Positions 25,178 through 32,550 of a DNA stretch of 64,000 nt are shown here, piece after piece. This stretch comes from Microbacterium sp. MF43 (GTDB lineage Bacteria; Actinomycetota; Actinomycetes; Actinomycetales; Microbacteriaceae). A program made the translations under genes and the position numbers. Every line of letters starts with the position of its first letter. Position 1 is the stretch's first letter. The stretch covers positions 62,001 through 126,000 of the forward strand of contig NZ_JABBDY010000002.1 in assembly GCF_012847295.1 (NCBI RefSeq), given 5' to 3'. The notes under the pieces are model-generated. The model had not been told where the DNA came from. It searched no databases and saw only the letters and a list, made by a program, of their open reading frames with translations.

Positions 25178-25228
25178 ACTCAGCGCTCGGTAGTCACGCA
25201 GGCATCGCCGCGGCACCGAGCGCTGAGT
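25178..25228. repeat. Hairpin 1 of an intergenic hairpin array
   Basis: A 14-bp perfect inverted repeat (ACTCAGCGCTCGGT/ACCGAGCGCTGAGT) with a 23-nt loop. It abuts hairpin 2 with no gap. Confidence 0.75.
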
Positions 25229-25283
25229 CTTGATGCGGCACGGGTCAATGCCGCGCAGCGGCGTTGACCCGTGCCGGATCAAG
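25229..25283. repeat. Hairpin 2 of an intergenic hairpin array (very stable)
   Basis: Arms begin CTTGAT, then one mismatch, 13 paired bases (CGGCACGGGTCAA/TTGACCCGTGCCG), one wobble, five paired bases GCCGC/GCGGC, and a GCA loop. The stem is about 26 positions long. Confidence 0.8.
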
Positions 25284-25337
25284 TTTGAGTAGCCGCCGCA
25301 GGCGGCGTATCGAAACCTCCCCCGCGCGCAGCGCGCG
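25284..25337. repeat. Hairpins 3 and 4 of an intergenic hairpin array
   Basis: The first is TTTGAGTA-GCCGCC-GCA-GGCGGC-GTATCGAAA, which on the other strand resembles the dispersed TTTCGATACGCC...CTACTCAA repeat I know from Microbacteriaceae. The second is CGCGCGC-A-GCGCGCG. They end 17 nt before the stop of the PrsW gene. Confidence 0.6.
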
Positions 25338-25354
25338 CCTACTACCTCCGCCCT

Positions 25355-26569
25355 CTACGGCGCGAACAGCGCCGCTCGTGCCGCTGTCGCACGATGCAGC
25401 AGGACGCCCTCGTCCTCGGCCGCTTTCGGGTCGCGTCCGGTGATGGCGCGCTGGCGGGCGGCGGCGAGAGCGGTCGCGTCGGCGATGAAGCCCTTCATGA
25501 GGTGGGTGCGATCGCCGCGCAGGGTGCGCGCCCACGCGAGGCCGGCTCTTCGACCGGCGCCCGTGGCCAGCATGTCGGCCTCCTGGTGCGTGAACCAGCC
25601 GGCGTCGGCGTACTCCCCCAGCCGCCTGCGGGTGAGACGCGACTCCTCGCGTCGCAATGCGATGACGCCGAGGATGAATCCGACGAAGAGCGGAACCTGA
25701 AGGGTGAGGTACAGCCCCCAGAAGTCGCCGAGCACGGCGGAGGCGTTCCAGATCGCGTGGAGCACGGTGGCTCCGATCATGCCGACGATCCACGGGCCGA
25801 TCGCACCGCCGGTGCGCACGCCGCGCCGCGCGGCGAGTCCCAGCGCGAAGCCGGTGACGCTGGTGAACATCACGTGTGCGAAAGGAGACAGGATGCCTCG
25901 CATGAAGAAGGTGATCGTGGTCTCGGCAGGACCTCCGTCGAGGCTGAGTCCGAAGTACTGGATGTTCTCGGTGAAGGCGAAACCGGCGCCGATGAGCGCG
26001 CCGTAGACGATGCCGTCGACGGGCCCGTCGAAGGCGCGGCGCGCCGTAGCGAAGATGATGAAGACCCCGAGTCCCTTCCCGAACTCCTCCACGATGGGTG
26101 CCTGGATGACGGCCGAGATCACCTCGTCCGCGGGGGTGTCACGCGCCCCGAGCGCGAAGGACAGCAGCCAGTCGACCCCGAGGGCGATGCCGACCGCCGC
26201 GATGGCCCCCCACGCGACGGCGAAGATCACGAGGTTGCGGGGCTCCGGCTCCCAGCGGTCGACGATGCGCACGGCGAGGAGCACGCCGGTCAGGGGGATC
26301 AGTGCGAGCACCATCCCGACGAGGGACGCTCCGGGGCCGAGGGCCGCCAGGAAGTACCCGATCAGAGCCACCATCACGACGACGAGGATTCCCGCGATCC
26401 ACACCGGCGCCGTCCGGCCGCGGCGCGGGGGCACCGGCATCGCGGCGGGCGAGCGGGGCGCGGCCGGGATCACGGCGGGCGCGGCGTGCCGTGGCTGAGC
26501 CAGCACGGACGGGAAGGCGGGCGGGGTGAGGGAGGGCCGCGAGCGATCGTCGCCGAGGTCGTGCGTCAT
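25355..26569 (-). CDS. PrsW-family intramembrane metalloprotease
   Basis: A 404-residue protein with a Pro/Ala-rich cytoplasmic N-terminus and about eight membrane helices. Motifs of the M82/CPBP-like fold are present: PIVEEFGKGLG (EExxK), GFAFTENIQYF, SPFAHVMFTSVTG and ATVLHAIWNASA (metal His). PrsW cleaves membrane-bound anti-sigma factors in Bacillus. In actinobacteria the target is unknown. The ATG at 26569 is 6 nt after a TAGGCT box. The C-terminal 100 residues are a cytoplasmic helical tail. Confidence 0.88.
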   Translation of the reverse strand: MTHDLGDDRSRPSLTPPAFPSVLAQPRHAAPAVIPAAPRSPAAMPVPPRRGRTAPVWIAGILVVVMVALIGYFLAALGPGASLVGMVLALIPLTGVLLAVRIVDRWEPEPRNLVIFAVAWGAIAAVGIALGVDWLLSFALGARDTPADEVISAVIQAPIVEEFGKGLGVFIIFATARRAFDGPVDGIVYGALIGAGFAFTENIQYFGLSLDGGPAETTITFFMRGILSPFAHVMFTSVTGFALGLAARRGVRTGGAIGPWIVGMIGATVLHAIWNASAVLGDFWGLYLTLQVPLFVGFILGVIALRREESRLTRRRLGEYADAGWFTHQEADMLATGAGRRAGLAWARTLRGDRTHLMKGFIADATALAAARQRAITGRDPKAAEDEGVLLHRATAARAALFAP

Positions 26570-26575
26570 GCGCTC

Positions 26576-26581
26576 AGCCTA
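26576..26581 (-). promoter_or_regulatory. -10 hexamer TAGGCT, leaderless promoter for the PrsW gene
   Basis: TAGGCT ends 6 nt before the ATG at 26569 with no Shine-Dalgarno between. Confidence 0.55.
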
Positions 26582-26621
26582 AGGGGGCGGTGCGCGCAGG
26601 ATTCGGGCACGCCGCGCCGGG

Positions 26622-26627
26622 TAGGTT
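26622..26627 (+). promoter_or_regulatory. -10 hexamer TAGGTT, leaderless promoter for the FAH-family gene
   Basis: TAGGTT ends 6 nt before the ATG at 26634. The PrsW promoter fires in the opposite direction about 40 nt away. Confidence 0.5.
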
Positions 26628-26633
26628 GGAGTA

Positions 26634-27497
26634 ATGCGTTTCGCCCATGTGATCCCGCCTGGGTCGGACGACCCTCGCCTCGTCCTCGTGGACGCCGACG
26701 AGGCGCTGTTCGTCGATGAGCTCTTCGAGGGCGCACCCTCGACGCTCGAAGAGCTGATCGCGGGGGGCGACGCCCTGCTCGAGCGCGTTCGTGACGCGTC
26801 CTCGAGCGGGACGAGGCATCCGCTCGAGGGCCAGCGCTACGCCTCCGCGGTGCTGAGCCCGCCCGTCATCCTCGCCATCGGACTGAACTACGCGGCACAC
26901 TCGAGCGAGCTCGGACTCAAGACCGACTCGACGCCGACGGTCTTCGTCCTGTGGCCGAACTCGATCACGGGCCACGACGCGACCACCACCTGGCCGCGGT
27001 CGCTCAGCGAGTCGGTCGACTACGAGGCCGAGCTCGGCGTCATCATCGGCACGCCGGCGAAGGACGTGTCGCCCGAGGACGCGCTGGACCACGTGTGGGG
27101 GTACACGGTGGTCAACGACATCACCGCGCGCGACATCCAGTACTCCGAGGCGCAGTGGTCGCGCTGCAAGTCCTTCGACGGCTTCACCCCCACCGGCCCG
27201 TTCGTCGTCACCGCCGACGAGGTGCCCGACCCGCAGGACCTCCACATCTGGACGGTGCTCGACGGACGCACCATGCAGGACGCGTCGACCGGGCAGATGG
27301 TGCGCACCGTCGCGACGCTCATCTCTCACCTCTCCCGCTCGGTGACGCTCCTGCCGGGGACGCTCATCTCCACCGGCTCACCGGGGGGCGCCGGCTACTC
27401 GCGAGACCCGCAGGTGTTCCTGCGCGACCGCTCCACGGTGACCGTCGGGATCGATGGCATCGGCGAGCTCACCACCCACTGCCGCATCACCGGCTGA
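26634..27497 (+). CDS. Fumarylacetoacetate hydrolase family protein
   Basis: A 287-residue protein. The FAH metal site is in DYEAELGVIIG, with further conserved stretches GYTVVNDITARDIQ, KSFDGFTPTGPFVV and LISTGSPGGAGYSRDP. Members hydrolyse or decarboxylate acylpyruvates and oxo-acids, or hydrate 2-oxo-dienoates. The reaction cannot be assigned. It stands alone between a divergent PrsW gene and a terminator. Confidence 0.9.
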   Translation: MRFAHVIPPGSDDPRLVLVDADEALFVDELFEGAPSTLEELIAGGDALLERVRDASSSGTRHPLEGQRYASAVLSPPVILAIGLNYAAHSSELGLKTDSTPTVFVLWPNSITGHDATTTWPRSLSESVDYEAELGVIIGTPAKDVSPEDALDHVWGYTVVNDITARDIQYSEAQWSRCKSFDGFTPTGPFVVTADEVPDPQDLHIWTVLDGRTMQDASTGQMVRTVATLISHLSRSVTLLPGTLISTGSPGGAGYSRDPQVFLRDRSTVTVGIDGIGELTTHCRITG

Positions 27498-27504
27498 GCA
27501 CGAC

Positions 27505-27537
27505 GAAGCCCCCTCGCCGCAGGCGGGAGGGGGCTTC
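27505..27537. terminator. Bidirectional terminator
   Basis: 10-bp stem GAAGCCCCCT/AGGGGGCTTC with an inner CGCC-GCA-GGCG stem. It is 7 nt after the FAH-family stop and 12 nt from the end of the convergent membrane-protein gene. Confidence 0.85.
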
Positions 27538-27549
27538 GCTGAGAGACGC

Positions 27550-28044
27550 TTACGGGCAGGTCACGGTGCCGCCCGTCGTGAGCTCGTACTCGCCGGGAGG
27601 CATGCCCGCGCACAGCTCGTTGAGCGCGTTCGCGCCGGCGGTCACCAGGACCACGGTGATGATGACGCCCGCGATGATGCCCAGGACGAGGAAGATCCAG
27701 CCCAGGATGATGGCGACCTTGGCCGGGGTGTTCTTGTAGCCGGCCGCCTTGCTCTGCGAGCGGGCGACGTAGCCGAGGATCAGCCCGATGATCGACGCGA
27801 AGAACACCACGATCACCGCGACGATGCCGAGGGTCTTCCCCGGATAGGTGTCGCCGGCGGGCGGGCCGGCAGGGGCGGGCGGCGCCGATGCGTACTGCGG
27901 TCCGCCGTAGGCGGGCGGCGCCGCGCCGTACTGCGGCTCACCGGCCGACGGTGCCGAGCCGGTGCTCTGCGGCGCACCGTACGCCGGGGGCGCCGGCGGC
28001 ACGTTCGAAGCCGGCGTGTCGGCGGGGTTCTGGGGGTCGGTCAT
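27550..28044 (-). CDS. DUF4190-like membrane protein with Pro/Ala/Tyr-rich N-terminus
   Basis: A 164-residue protein. Residues 1-70 are a disordered repeat of PPAYG/PQYG units. Residues 72-135 hold two membrane helices (TLGIVAVIVVFFASIIGLILGY and VAIILGWIFLVLGIIAGVII) in the DUF4190 arrangement. The C-terminal tail carries two Cys, probably outside the cytoplasm. Function unknown. The ATG at 28044 has GAGAGGAACGAG upstream. Confidence 0.75.
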   Translation of the reverse strand: MTDPQNPADTPASNVPPAPPAYGAPQSTGSAPSAGEPQYGAAPPAYGGPQYASAPPAPAGPPAGDTYPGKTLGIVAVIVVFFASIIGLILGYVARSQSKAAGYKNTPAKVAIILGWIFLVLGIIAGVIITVVLVTAGANALNELCAGMPPGEYELTTGGTVTCP

Positions 28045-28131
28045 CTCGTTCCTCTCACATGGGACTGAGGACGACCGTAGCGGTCCGCCGCGCGGCGGGG
28101 CAATCACCGCCGCCGCACGGCGCGTCGCGGC

Positions 28132-29607
28132 TCAGATCTGCGGATCGTCGACCAGGGGCTCCTCGACCGGCGGCACGATGGGGATGGCCGCGGTGATCGT
28201 CTCAAGTCCCGACAGGCGCGCCGGCGACAGCTGCTTGGTGACCTCTTCGCGCGACATCAGACCGGCCTCGACCACGAGGTCGGCGACATTGCGTCCTGTG
28301 AGGAGCGCCGTCTTGGCGAGCGCCGCCGCGGCGGCATAGCCGATGAAGGGCGTGAGGGCGGTGATGACGCCGACGGATGCTCCGACCATCGCCCCCAGAC
28401 GCTCACGGTTGGCGGTGATCCCCTCGACGCAGTTGATGCGCAGCGTGTGCATGCCGCGTCGCATCCAGGTGATGGACTGGAAGATCGAGTGCGCGATGAC
28501 CGGCTCGAAGGCGTTCAGCTGCAGCTGGCCGCCCTCGACCGCCATCGTCACCGTGAGGTCGGCGCCGGCGACTGCGAACGCGATCTGGTTCACCACTTCG
28601 GGGATGACGGGATTGACCTTGCCGGGCATGATGCTCGAGCCGGCCTGCCGGGCGGGCAGGTTGATCTCGCCGAGGCCCGCCTGCGGGCCGGAGGAGAGCA
28701 GGCGCAGGTCGTTGCAGATCTTGGACAGCTTGATCGCGTTGCGCTTCAGCGACGACGAGAACGACATGAAGGCGCCGGTGTCGCTCGTCGATTCCACGAG
28801 GTCGGTCGCCAGGTCCAGGTCGAGCCCGCTGATCTCGCGCAGATGCCCGAGCACGGCCTTGCTGTAGTCGGGGTGGGTCGTGATTCCGGTGCCGATGGCG
28901 GTGGCGCCCATGTTGATCTCGTACAGCAGGTAGGCGTTCTCGTTGAGCCTGCTGTAGTCCTCGCCGAGGGTCGTGGCGAAGCCGTGGAACTCCTGGCCGA
29001 GGGTCATGGGCACCGCGTCCTGCAGCTGCGTGCGGCCGACCTTGAGCACGTCGTGGAACTCGACCGCCTTGGCGAGGAAGGCGCGACGCAGCAGGTCGAG
29101 CTCCTCCAGGAGCGTGCGCAGGTCGAGCCCGAGCCCGACCTTGATCGCGGTCGGGTAGACGTCGTTGGTGGACTGGCTGCGGTTGGTGTCGTCGATCGGG
29201 GACAGGAACGCGTAGTCGCCCTTCTCGCGCCCGGCGAGCTCGAGCGCGATGTTGGTGATCACCTCGTTCGCGTTCATGTTCGTCGACGTGCCCGCACCGC
29301 CCTGGATGACGCCCACGACGAACTGGTCGTGATACTGACCGTCGATCACGAGCTGCGCCGCACGGTCGATGAGGTCGGCCTTCTCGGCGCTCAGCACGCC
29401 GATGTCACGGTTGGCGCGGGCGGAGGCCTGCTTCACCATGGCGAGCGCGCGCACGAGGTCCTTGTAGACCGAGATGGGCCGCTTCGAGATCGGGAAGTTC
29501 TCCAGCGCCCGGGCGGTGTGGATCCCCCAATACGCGTCGGCGGGGATCTCGAGCGATCCCAGGGAGTCGGTCTCGGTGCGTGTGCGCGTCATTGCGTCCA
29601 GGGCCAT
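28132..29607 (-). CDS. aspA: Aspartate ammonia-lyase (aspartase)
   Basis: A 491-residue fumarase/aspartase-superfamily enzyme that interconverts aspartate with fumarate and ammonia. The superfamily signature GSSIMPGKVNP contains the catalytic Ser. TSTNMNANEVI and GRTQLQDAVPMTLGQE fit aspartase rather than fumarase. The ATG at 29607 has GAGGA 8 nt upstream. A TAGGGT -10 lies about 45 nt upstream, with TGTAC repeats beyond it. Aspartase could supply or use C4-dicarboxylates moved by the DctA encoded 19 kb away (inference). Confidence 0.9.
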   Translation of the reverse strand: MALDAMTRTRTETDSLGSLEIPADAYWGIHTARALENFPISKRPISVYKDLVRALAMVKQASARANRDIGVLSAEKADLIDRAAQLVIDGQYHDQFVVGVIQGGAGTSTNMNANEVITNIALELAGREKGDYAFLSPIDDTNRSQSTNDVYPTAIKVGLGLDLRTLLEELDLLRRAFLAKAVEFHDVLKVGRTQLQDAVPMTLGQEFHGFATTLGEDYSRLNENAYLLYEINMGATAIGTGITTHPDYSKAVLGHLREISGLDLDLATDLVESTSDTGAFMSFSSSLKRNAIKLSKICNDLRLLSSGPQAGLGEINLPARQAGSSIMPGKVNPVIPEVVNQIAFAVAGADLTVTMAVEGGQLQLNAFEPVIAHSIFQSITWMRRGMHTLRINCVEGITANRERLGAMVGASVGVITALTPFIGYAAAAALAKTALLTGRNVADLVVEAGLMSREEVTKQLSPARLSGLETITAAIPIVPPVEEPLVDDPQI

Positions 29608-29652
29608 GGTGCGAATCCTCGTGGGTTGTTCACGGCGGGTGGGGATGCCTCC

Positions 29653-29658
29653 ACCCTA
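29653..29658 (-). promoter_or_regulatory. -10 hexamer TAGGGT for aspA
   Basis: It fits TANNNT and would give a leader of about 38 nt. The -35 region is not recognisable, so an activator may be needed. Confidence 0.45.
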
Positions 29659-29682
29659 CGCGCGTGCGGTACCCGCTGCCGG

Positions 29683-29718
29683 TGTACTGCAGGTACATCC
29701 GCAGGGCTGGCATGTACA
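29683..29718. promoter_or_regulatory. Candidate operator with TGTAC half-sites upstream of aspA
   Basis: TGTACTGCAGGTACA (29683-29697) is a dyad with 5-bp arms around TGCAG. A third half-site TGTACA lies at 29713-29718. They sit about 25-65 nt upstream of the aspA -10 box. No regulator gene is adjacent. Confidence 0.4.
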
Positions 29719-29724
29719 GCGCGT

Positions 29725-30684
29725 CTAGCTCGACGCAGGCTTGCGGGAGAACGCCTCGAGGCGCTCCTGCGGCGTCAGCCGCGCCATCCGCTCGACCCAT
29801 TCCGCCGAGAAGTAGTCCCCGGTCGGCGCCTCGACCACAGGGACGACGGCGTGCGTGATGGTCTCGTCGTACACATGCACGAGATGAAACGACTGGCCCG
29901 CATCCATGCCGTTGACCTCGGCCGCGGGGCGAGCGAGGTTCATCGTGTAGCAGGTGGCGGCGGCGACGCTCACCGGCACCCCGGCGAAGGTTCCGCTCGT
30001 GGAGTAGTGGAGGTGCCCGGCGAGGATCGCGCGCACGTCGGTGCCGGAGATCGCACGCGCCAGGCGCTCCTGATCGCGCAGCTCGAGGATGTCGAAGAGC
30101 GGCACATGCGAAGGGAGCGGCGGATGGTGCATCGCGAGCAGCGTGCCCAGCGGCGCGGGTGTGGACAGGACGTCGGCAAGCCACTCGAGCTGCGACTCGT
30201 CGAGGTCACCGTGATGCCAGCCCGGCACCGTCGAGTCGAGGGCGACGAGGCGCAGCCCGTCGAGGTCCCAGACGCCCGTCACCGGCTCCTCGGTGGCGTC
30301 GAGCCCGAGGAGATCGCGCCGCAGCGCCGCACGTTCGTCGTGATTGCCGGCGACCCAGATCACGGGCGCGCCCAGCCGTTCGGCGACGGGCTCCACGGCT
30401 TCGCTCAGTGCGGCGTACGCCTCGGGCTCGCCCAGGTCGGTCAAATCGCCGGTGAACACGATGGCGTGCGGACGGATGCCCGTGGCCTCGGCCGCGTCGA
30501 GGGTGAGCCGCAGATTCGCGGCGGTGTCGAACCGGCCGGCCAGTGCCCGATTGCCTGCGAGGAGGTGCGTGTCGCTGATGTGCAGCACGGTGCGGTGCGC
30601 GGGCGGATACTGCCCGAACTGAACGGACGCAGCCGCGTCCTCGCGCCGGGGCGACGCGCCGTCAGGATCGGAGGTGGGGACCAT
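29725..30684 (-). CDS. CpdA-like metallophosphoesterase (cyclic-nucleotide phosphodiesterase type)
   Basis: A 319-residue calcineurin-like phosphoesterase with all metal motifs: ISDTHLL, GDLTDLG, GNHDERA, MHHPPLPS and GHLHYSTSG. This class includes CpdA, which hydrolyses 3',5'-cAMP, but other phosphodiesters are possible. The ATG at 30684 is 6 nt after a TAGGCT box. A GTG two codons upstream would lie directly on the promoter. Confidence 0.88.
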   Translation of the reverse strand: MVPTSDPDGASPRREDAAASVQFGQYPPAHRTVLHISDTHLLAGNRALAGRFDTAANLRLTLDAAEATGIRPHAIVFTGDLTDLGEPEAYAALSEAVEPVAERLGAPVIWVAGNHDERAALRRDLLGLDATEEPVTGVWDLDGLRLVALDSTVPGWHHGDLDESQLEWLADVLSTPAPLGTLLAMHHPPLPSHVPLFDILELRDQERLARAISGTDVRAILAGHLHYSTSGTFAGVPVSVAAATCYTMNLARPAAEVNGMDAGQSFHLVHVYDETITHAVVPVVEAPTGDYFSAEWVERMARLTPQERLEAFSRKPASS

Positions 30685-30690
30685 CCCCAC

Positions 30691-30696
30691 AGCCTA
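30691..30696 (-). promoter_or_regulatory. -10 hexamer TAGGCT, leaderless promoter for the phosphodiesterase gene
   Basis: TAGGCT ends 6 nt before the ATG at 30684. Confidence 0.55.
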
Positions 30697-30735
30697 GAAC
30701 CGGTCGGCGACGGCCCACGTGCCGGAGCGGCTGCC

Positions 30736-31068
30736 TCAGTGATTGAAGACGATGAGGAGCAGCCCGCCGAGTACGGCTGCCCCCGCCACCGCGAAGGACA
30801 GGTAGGCGCCGATGAGCGACAGGCGCTTCTGTCCGGCTGTCAGCGGGTTCTTCCTCGCCGCCTTCGCGGCAGCCTTCTCGGCCCGGCGCGCCTCCTTCTC
30901 GGAGATGACGGTGATGGCGTCGGTGAACTCGGCGGGTGCCACGACCGGCGCTCGCCCGGCGCGGACCAGCAGGCGCAGTCCGACCGCGTACGCGCTGACG
31001 ACGACAGTGGCGGCCAGGAACGCCGCGACGAAGACCTGGACGAAGGCCAGCCAGTTGATGACGATCAT
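30736..31068 (-). CDS. Small two-helix membrane protein coupled to the Pit transporter
   Basis: A 110-residue protein with two membrane helices (residues 5-34 and 84-106) and a Lys/Ala-rich amphipathic stretch between them (SEKEARRAEKAAAKAARKNP). Its start overlaps the transporter stop as ATGA, so the two are translationally coupled. Its position suggests an accessory or regulatory role for the phosphate transporter, but I do not recognise the family. Confidence 0.75.
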   Translation of the reverse strand: MIVINWLAFVQVFVAAFLAATVVVSAYAVGLRLLVRAGRAPVVAPAEFTDAITVISEKEARRAEKAAAKAARKNPLTAGQKRLSLIGAYLSFAVAGAAVLGGLLLIVFNH

Positions 31069-32357
31069 CGAGGTCCCCCGTTCTTCGGTCCGCGTGCGGA
31101 TCGCTCGGCGGCCTTCGCGGCCTTCCGCGCAGCCGCTTCGTCGCCGGCGCGGCGGCGGGCCTCCTCGCGTGCCAGTGCGCGCTGACGGCGGGTCGGCGGC
31201 GGATTCCGCTTGACCTTCACGGCTTTGCCGGAGTCGGCGACCTCGCTCATGGCGTTCGACGCGGTGACCTCGTCGCGGCGCGAGCGCAGGAACAGTCCGA
31301 GGATGATCAGGACGGCGAGGATCGCGTCGATCACGATGCCCCAGAAGCCGAACCACACGACCACGAGCGCGGCGAGAGCGCCGACGCCGCCCGCGGCGGG
31401 AAGGGTAAGCACCCAGCCGATCATGATGCGGCCGGCGGTGCGCCAGCGGACGGTCGATCCGCGCCGGCCGAGACCCGAGCCGATGACCGAGCCCGACGCC
31501 ACCTGCGTGGTCGACAGGGCGAAGCCGAGCGCGCTCGAGGCGAGGATCGTCGACGCGGTCGAACTCTCGGCGGCGAAGCCCTGAGCCGGCTTGACCTCGG
31601 TGAGTCCCTTGCCGAGCGTGCGGATGATGCGCCACCCGCCCATGTAGGTCCCGAGCGCGATCGTCACGGCACACGCGACGACGACCCATGTCTGAGGCTC
31701 GTCGCTCGTCTGCAGGCCGACGGTGATCAACAGCAGCGTGATGACGCCCATCGTCTTCTGGGCGTCATTGGTGCCGTGCGCGAGCGCGACGAGCGACGAG
31801 GTGAAGATCTGGCCGACGCGGAAGCCGTCCCGGCCGTCCGGCTTGCTGTCGCAGCGCCGGGTGATGGCGTAGGCGATCTTGGTGGCGGTGAAGGCGATGA
31901 TGCCCGCGGTGAGGGGCGCGATCACCGCCGGGAGCACGACCTTGGAGACGACGACGCTGAAGTTCACCGCCGATGCCCCGACGCCGACGATGGTCGCGCC
32001 GATGAGCCCGCCGAACAGCGCGTGGGAGGAGCTCGAGGGGAGGCCGAGGAGCCACGTGATCATGTTCCACGTGATCGCGCCGATCAAGCCGGCGAAGATC
32101 ACGGCCGGAAGAATCGACGACGAGATATCGCCTTCGTTGATGATCCCGCCCGAGATGGTCTTGGCCACCTCCGTCGACAGGAATGCCCCGACCAGGTTGA
32201 GGACAGCCGCCAGCAGGACCGCCATCTTGGGCTTGAGCGCGCCCGTGGCGATCGGCGTGGCCATCGCGTTCGCGGTGTCGTGGAAGCCGTTCGTGAAGTC
32301 GAAGAACAGCGCCAAGGCGATCGTCAGCACGACGATGATGATGGTTGCGGTTTCCAC
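31065..32357 (-). CDS. Inorganic phosphate transporter, PiT family
   Basis: A 430-residue Pit/PHO-4 transporter. The duplicated signature is present as FTNGFHDTANAMATPIATGAL at the N-terminus and LVALAHGTNDAQKTMGVI in the second half. About ten helices are visible, with a basic C-terminal tail of about 65 residues. Pit carriers import metal-phosphate complexes. The GTG at 32357 has GGAAAG 6 nt upstream. A candidate PhoP-binding direct repeat lies about 70 nt upstream. Confidence 0.92.
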   Translation of the reverse strand: METATIIIVVLTIALALFFDFTNGFHDTANAMATPIATGALKPKMAVLLAAVLNLVGAFLSTEVAKTISGGIINEGDISSSILPAVIFAGLIGAITWNMITWLLGLPSSSSHALFGGLIGATIVGVGASAVNFSVVVSKVVLPAVIAPLTAGIIAFTATKIAYAITRRCDSKPDGRDGFRVGQIFTSSLVALAHGTNDAQKTMGVITLLLITVGLQTSDEPQTWVVVACAVTIALGTYMGGWRIIRTLGKGLTEVKPAQGFAAESSTASTILASSALGFALSTTQVASGSVIGSGLGRRGSTVRWRTAGRIMIGWVLTLPAAGGVGALAALVVVWFGFWGIVIDAILAVLIILGLFLRSRRDEVTASNAMSEVADSGKAVKVKRNPPPTRRQRALAREEARRRAGDEAAARKAAKAAERSARGPKNGGPR

Positions 32358-32421
32358 CGTTCGCTTTCCGTGGAGGTGATGTGGAAGTGGGTGCCGACGG
32401 GATCGGCGTGACGAACGAACA

Positions 32422-32443
32422 GTTCACCGTGAGTTCAGGAACC
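32422..32443. promoter_or_regulatory. Candidate PHO box (PhoP binding site)
   Basis: Two adjacent 11-bp units, GTTCACCGTGA and GTTCAGGAACC. The first matches the GTTCACC core of the actinobacterial PHO-box direct-repeat unit. It lies 65 nt upstream of the Pit transporter and 108 nt upstream of the divergent oligopeptidase gene. Confidence 0.5.
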
Positions 32444-32537
32444 GGCAACCGGCCAGAAAGAATCCTTACACCGCCCTGGCCGCGGGTCAACTTGACGGGG
32501 GACACTCCCAGCGAGCCGCCGATCGCCGTGACGCGGC

Positions 32538-32543
32538 TAGCGT
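32538..32543 (+). promoter_or_regulatory. -10 hexamer TAGCGT for the S9A oligopeptidase gene
   Basis: TAGCGT ends 7 nt before the GTG at 32551. The earlier in-frame GTG at 32542 overlaps the hexamer and is unlikely to be the start. Confidence 0.5.
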
Positions 32544-32550
32544 GGAGACC

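Noticed and set aside
28447-31185. A 912-codon open frame on the plus strand
   Set aside because: It is antisense to aspA and the phosphodiesterase gene, with no recognisable domain.
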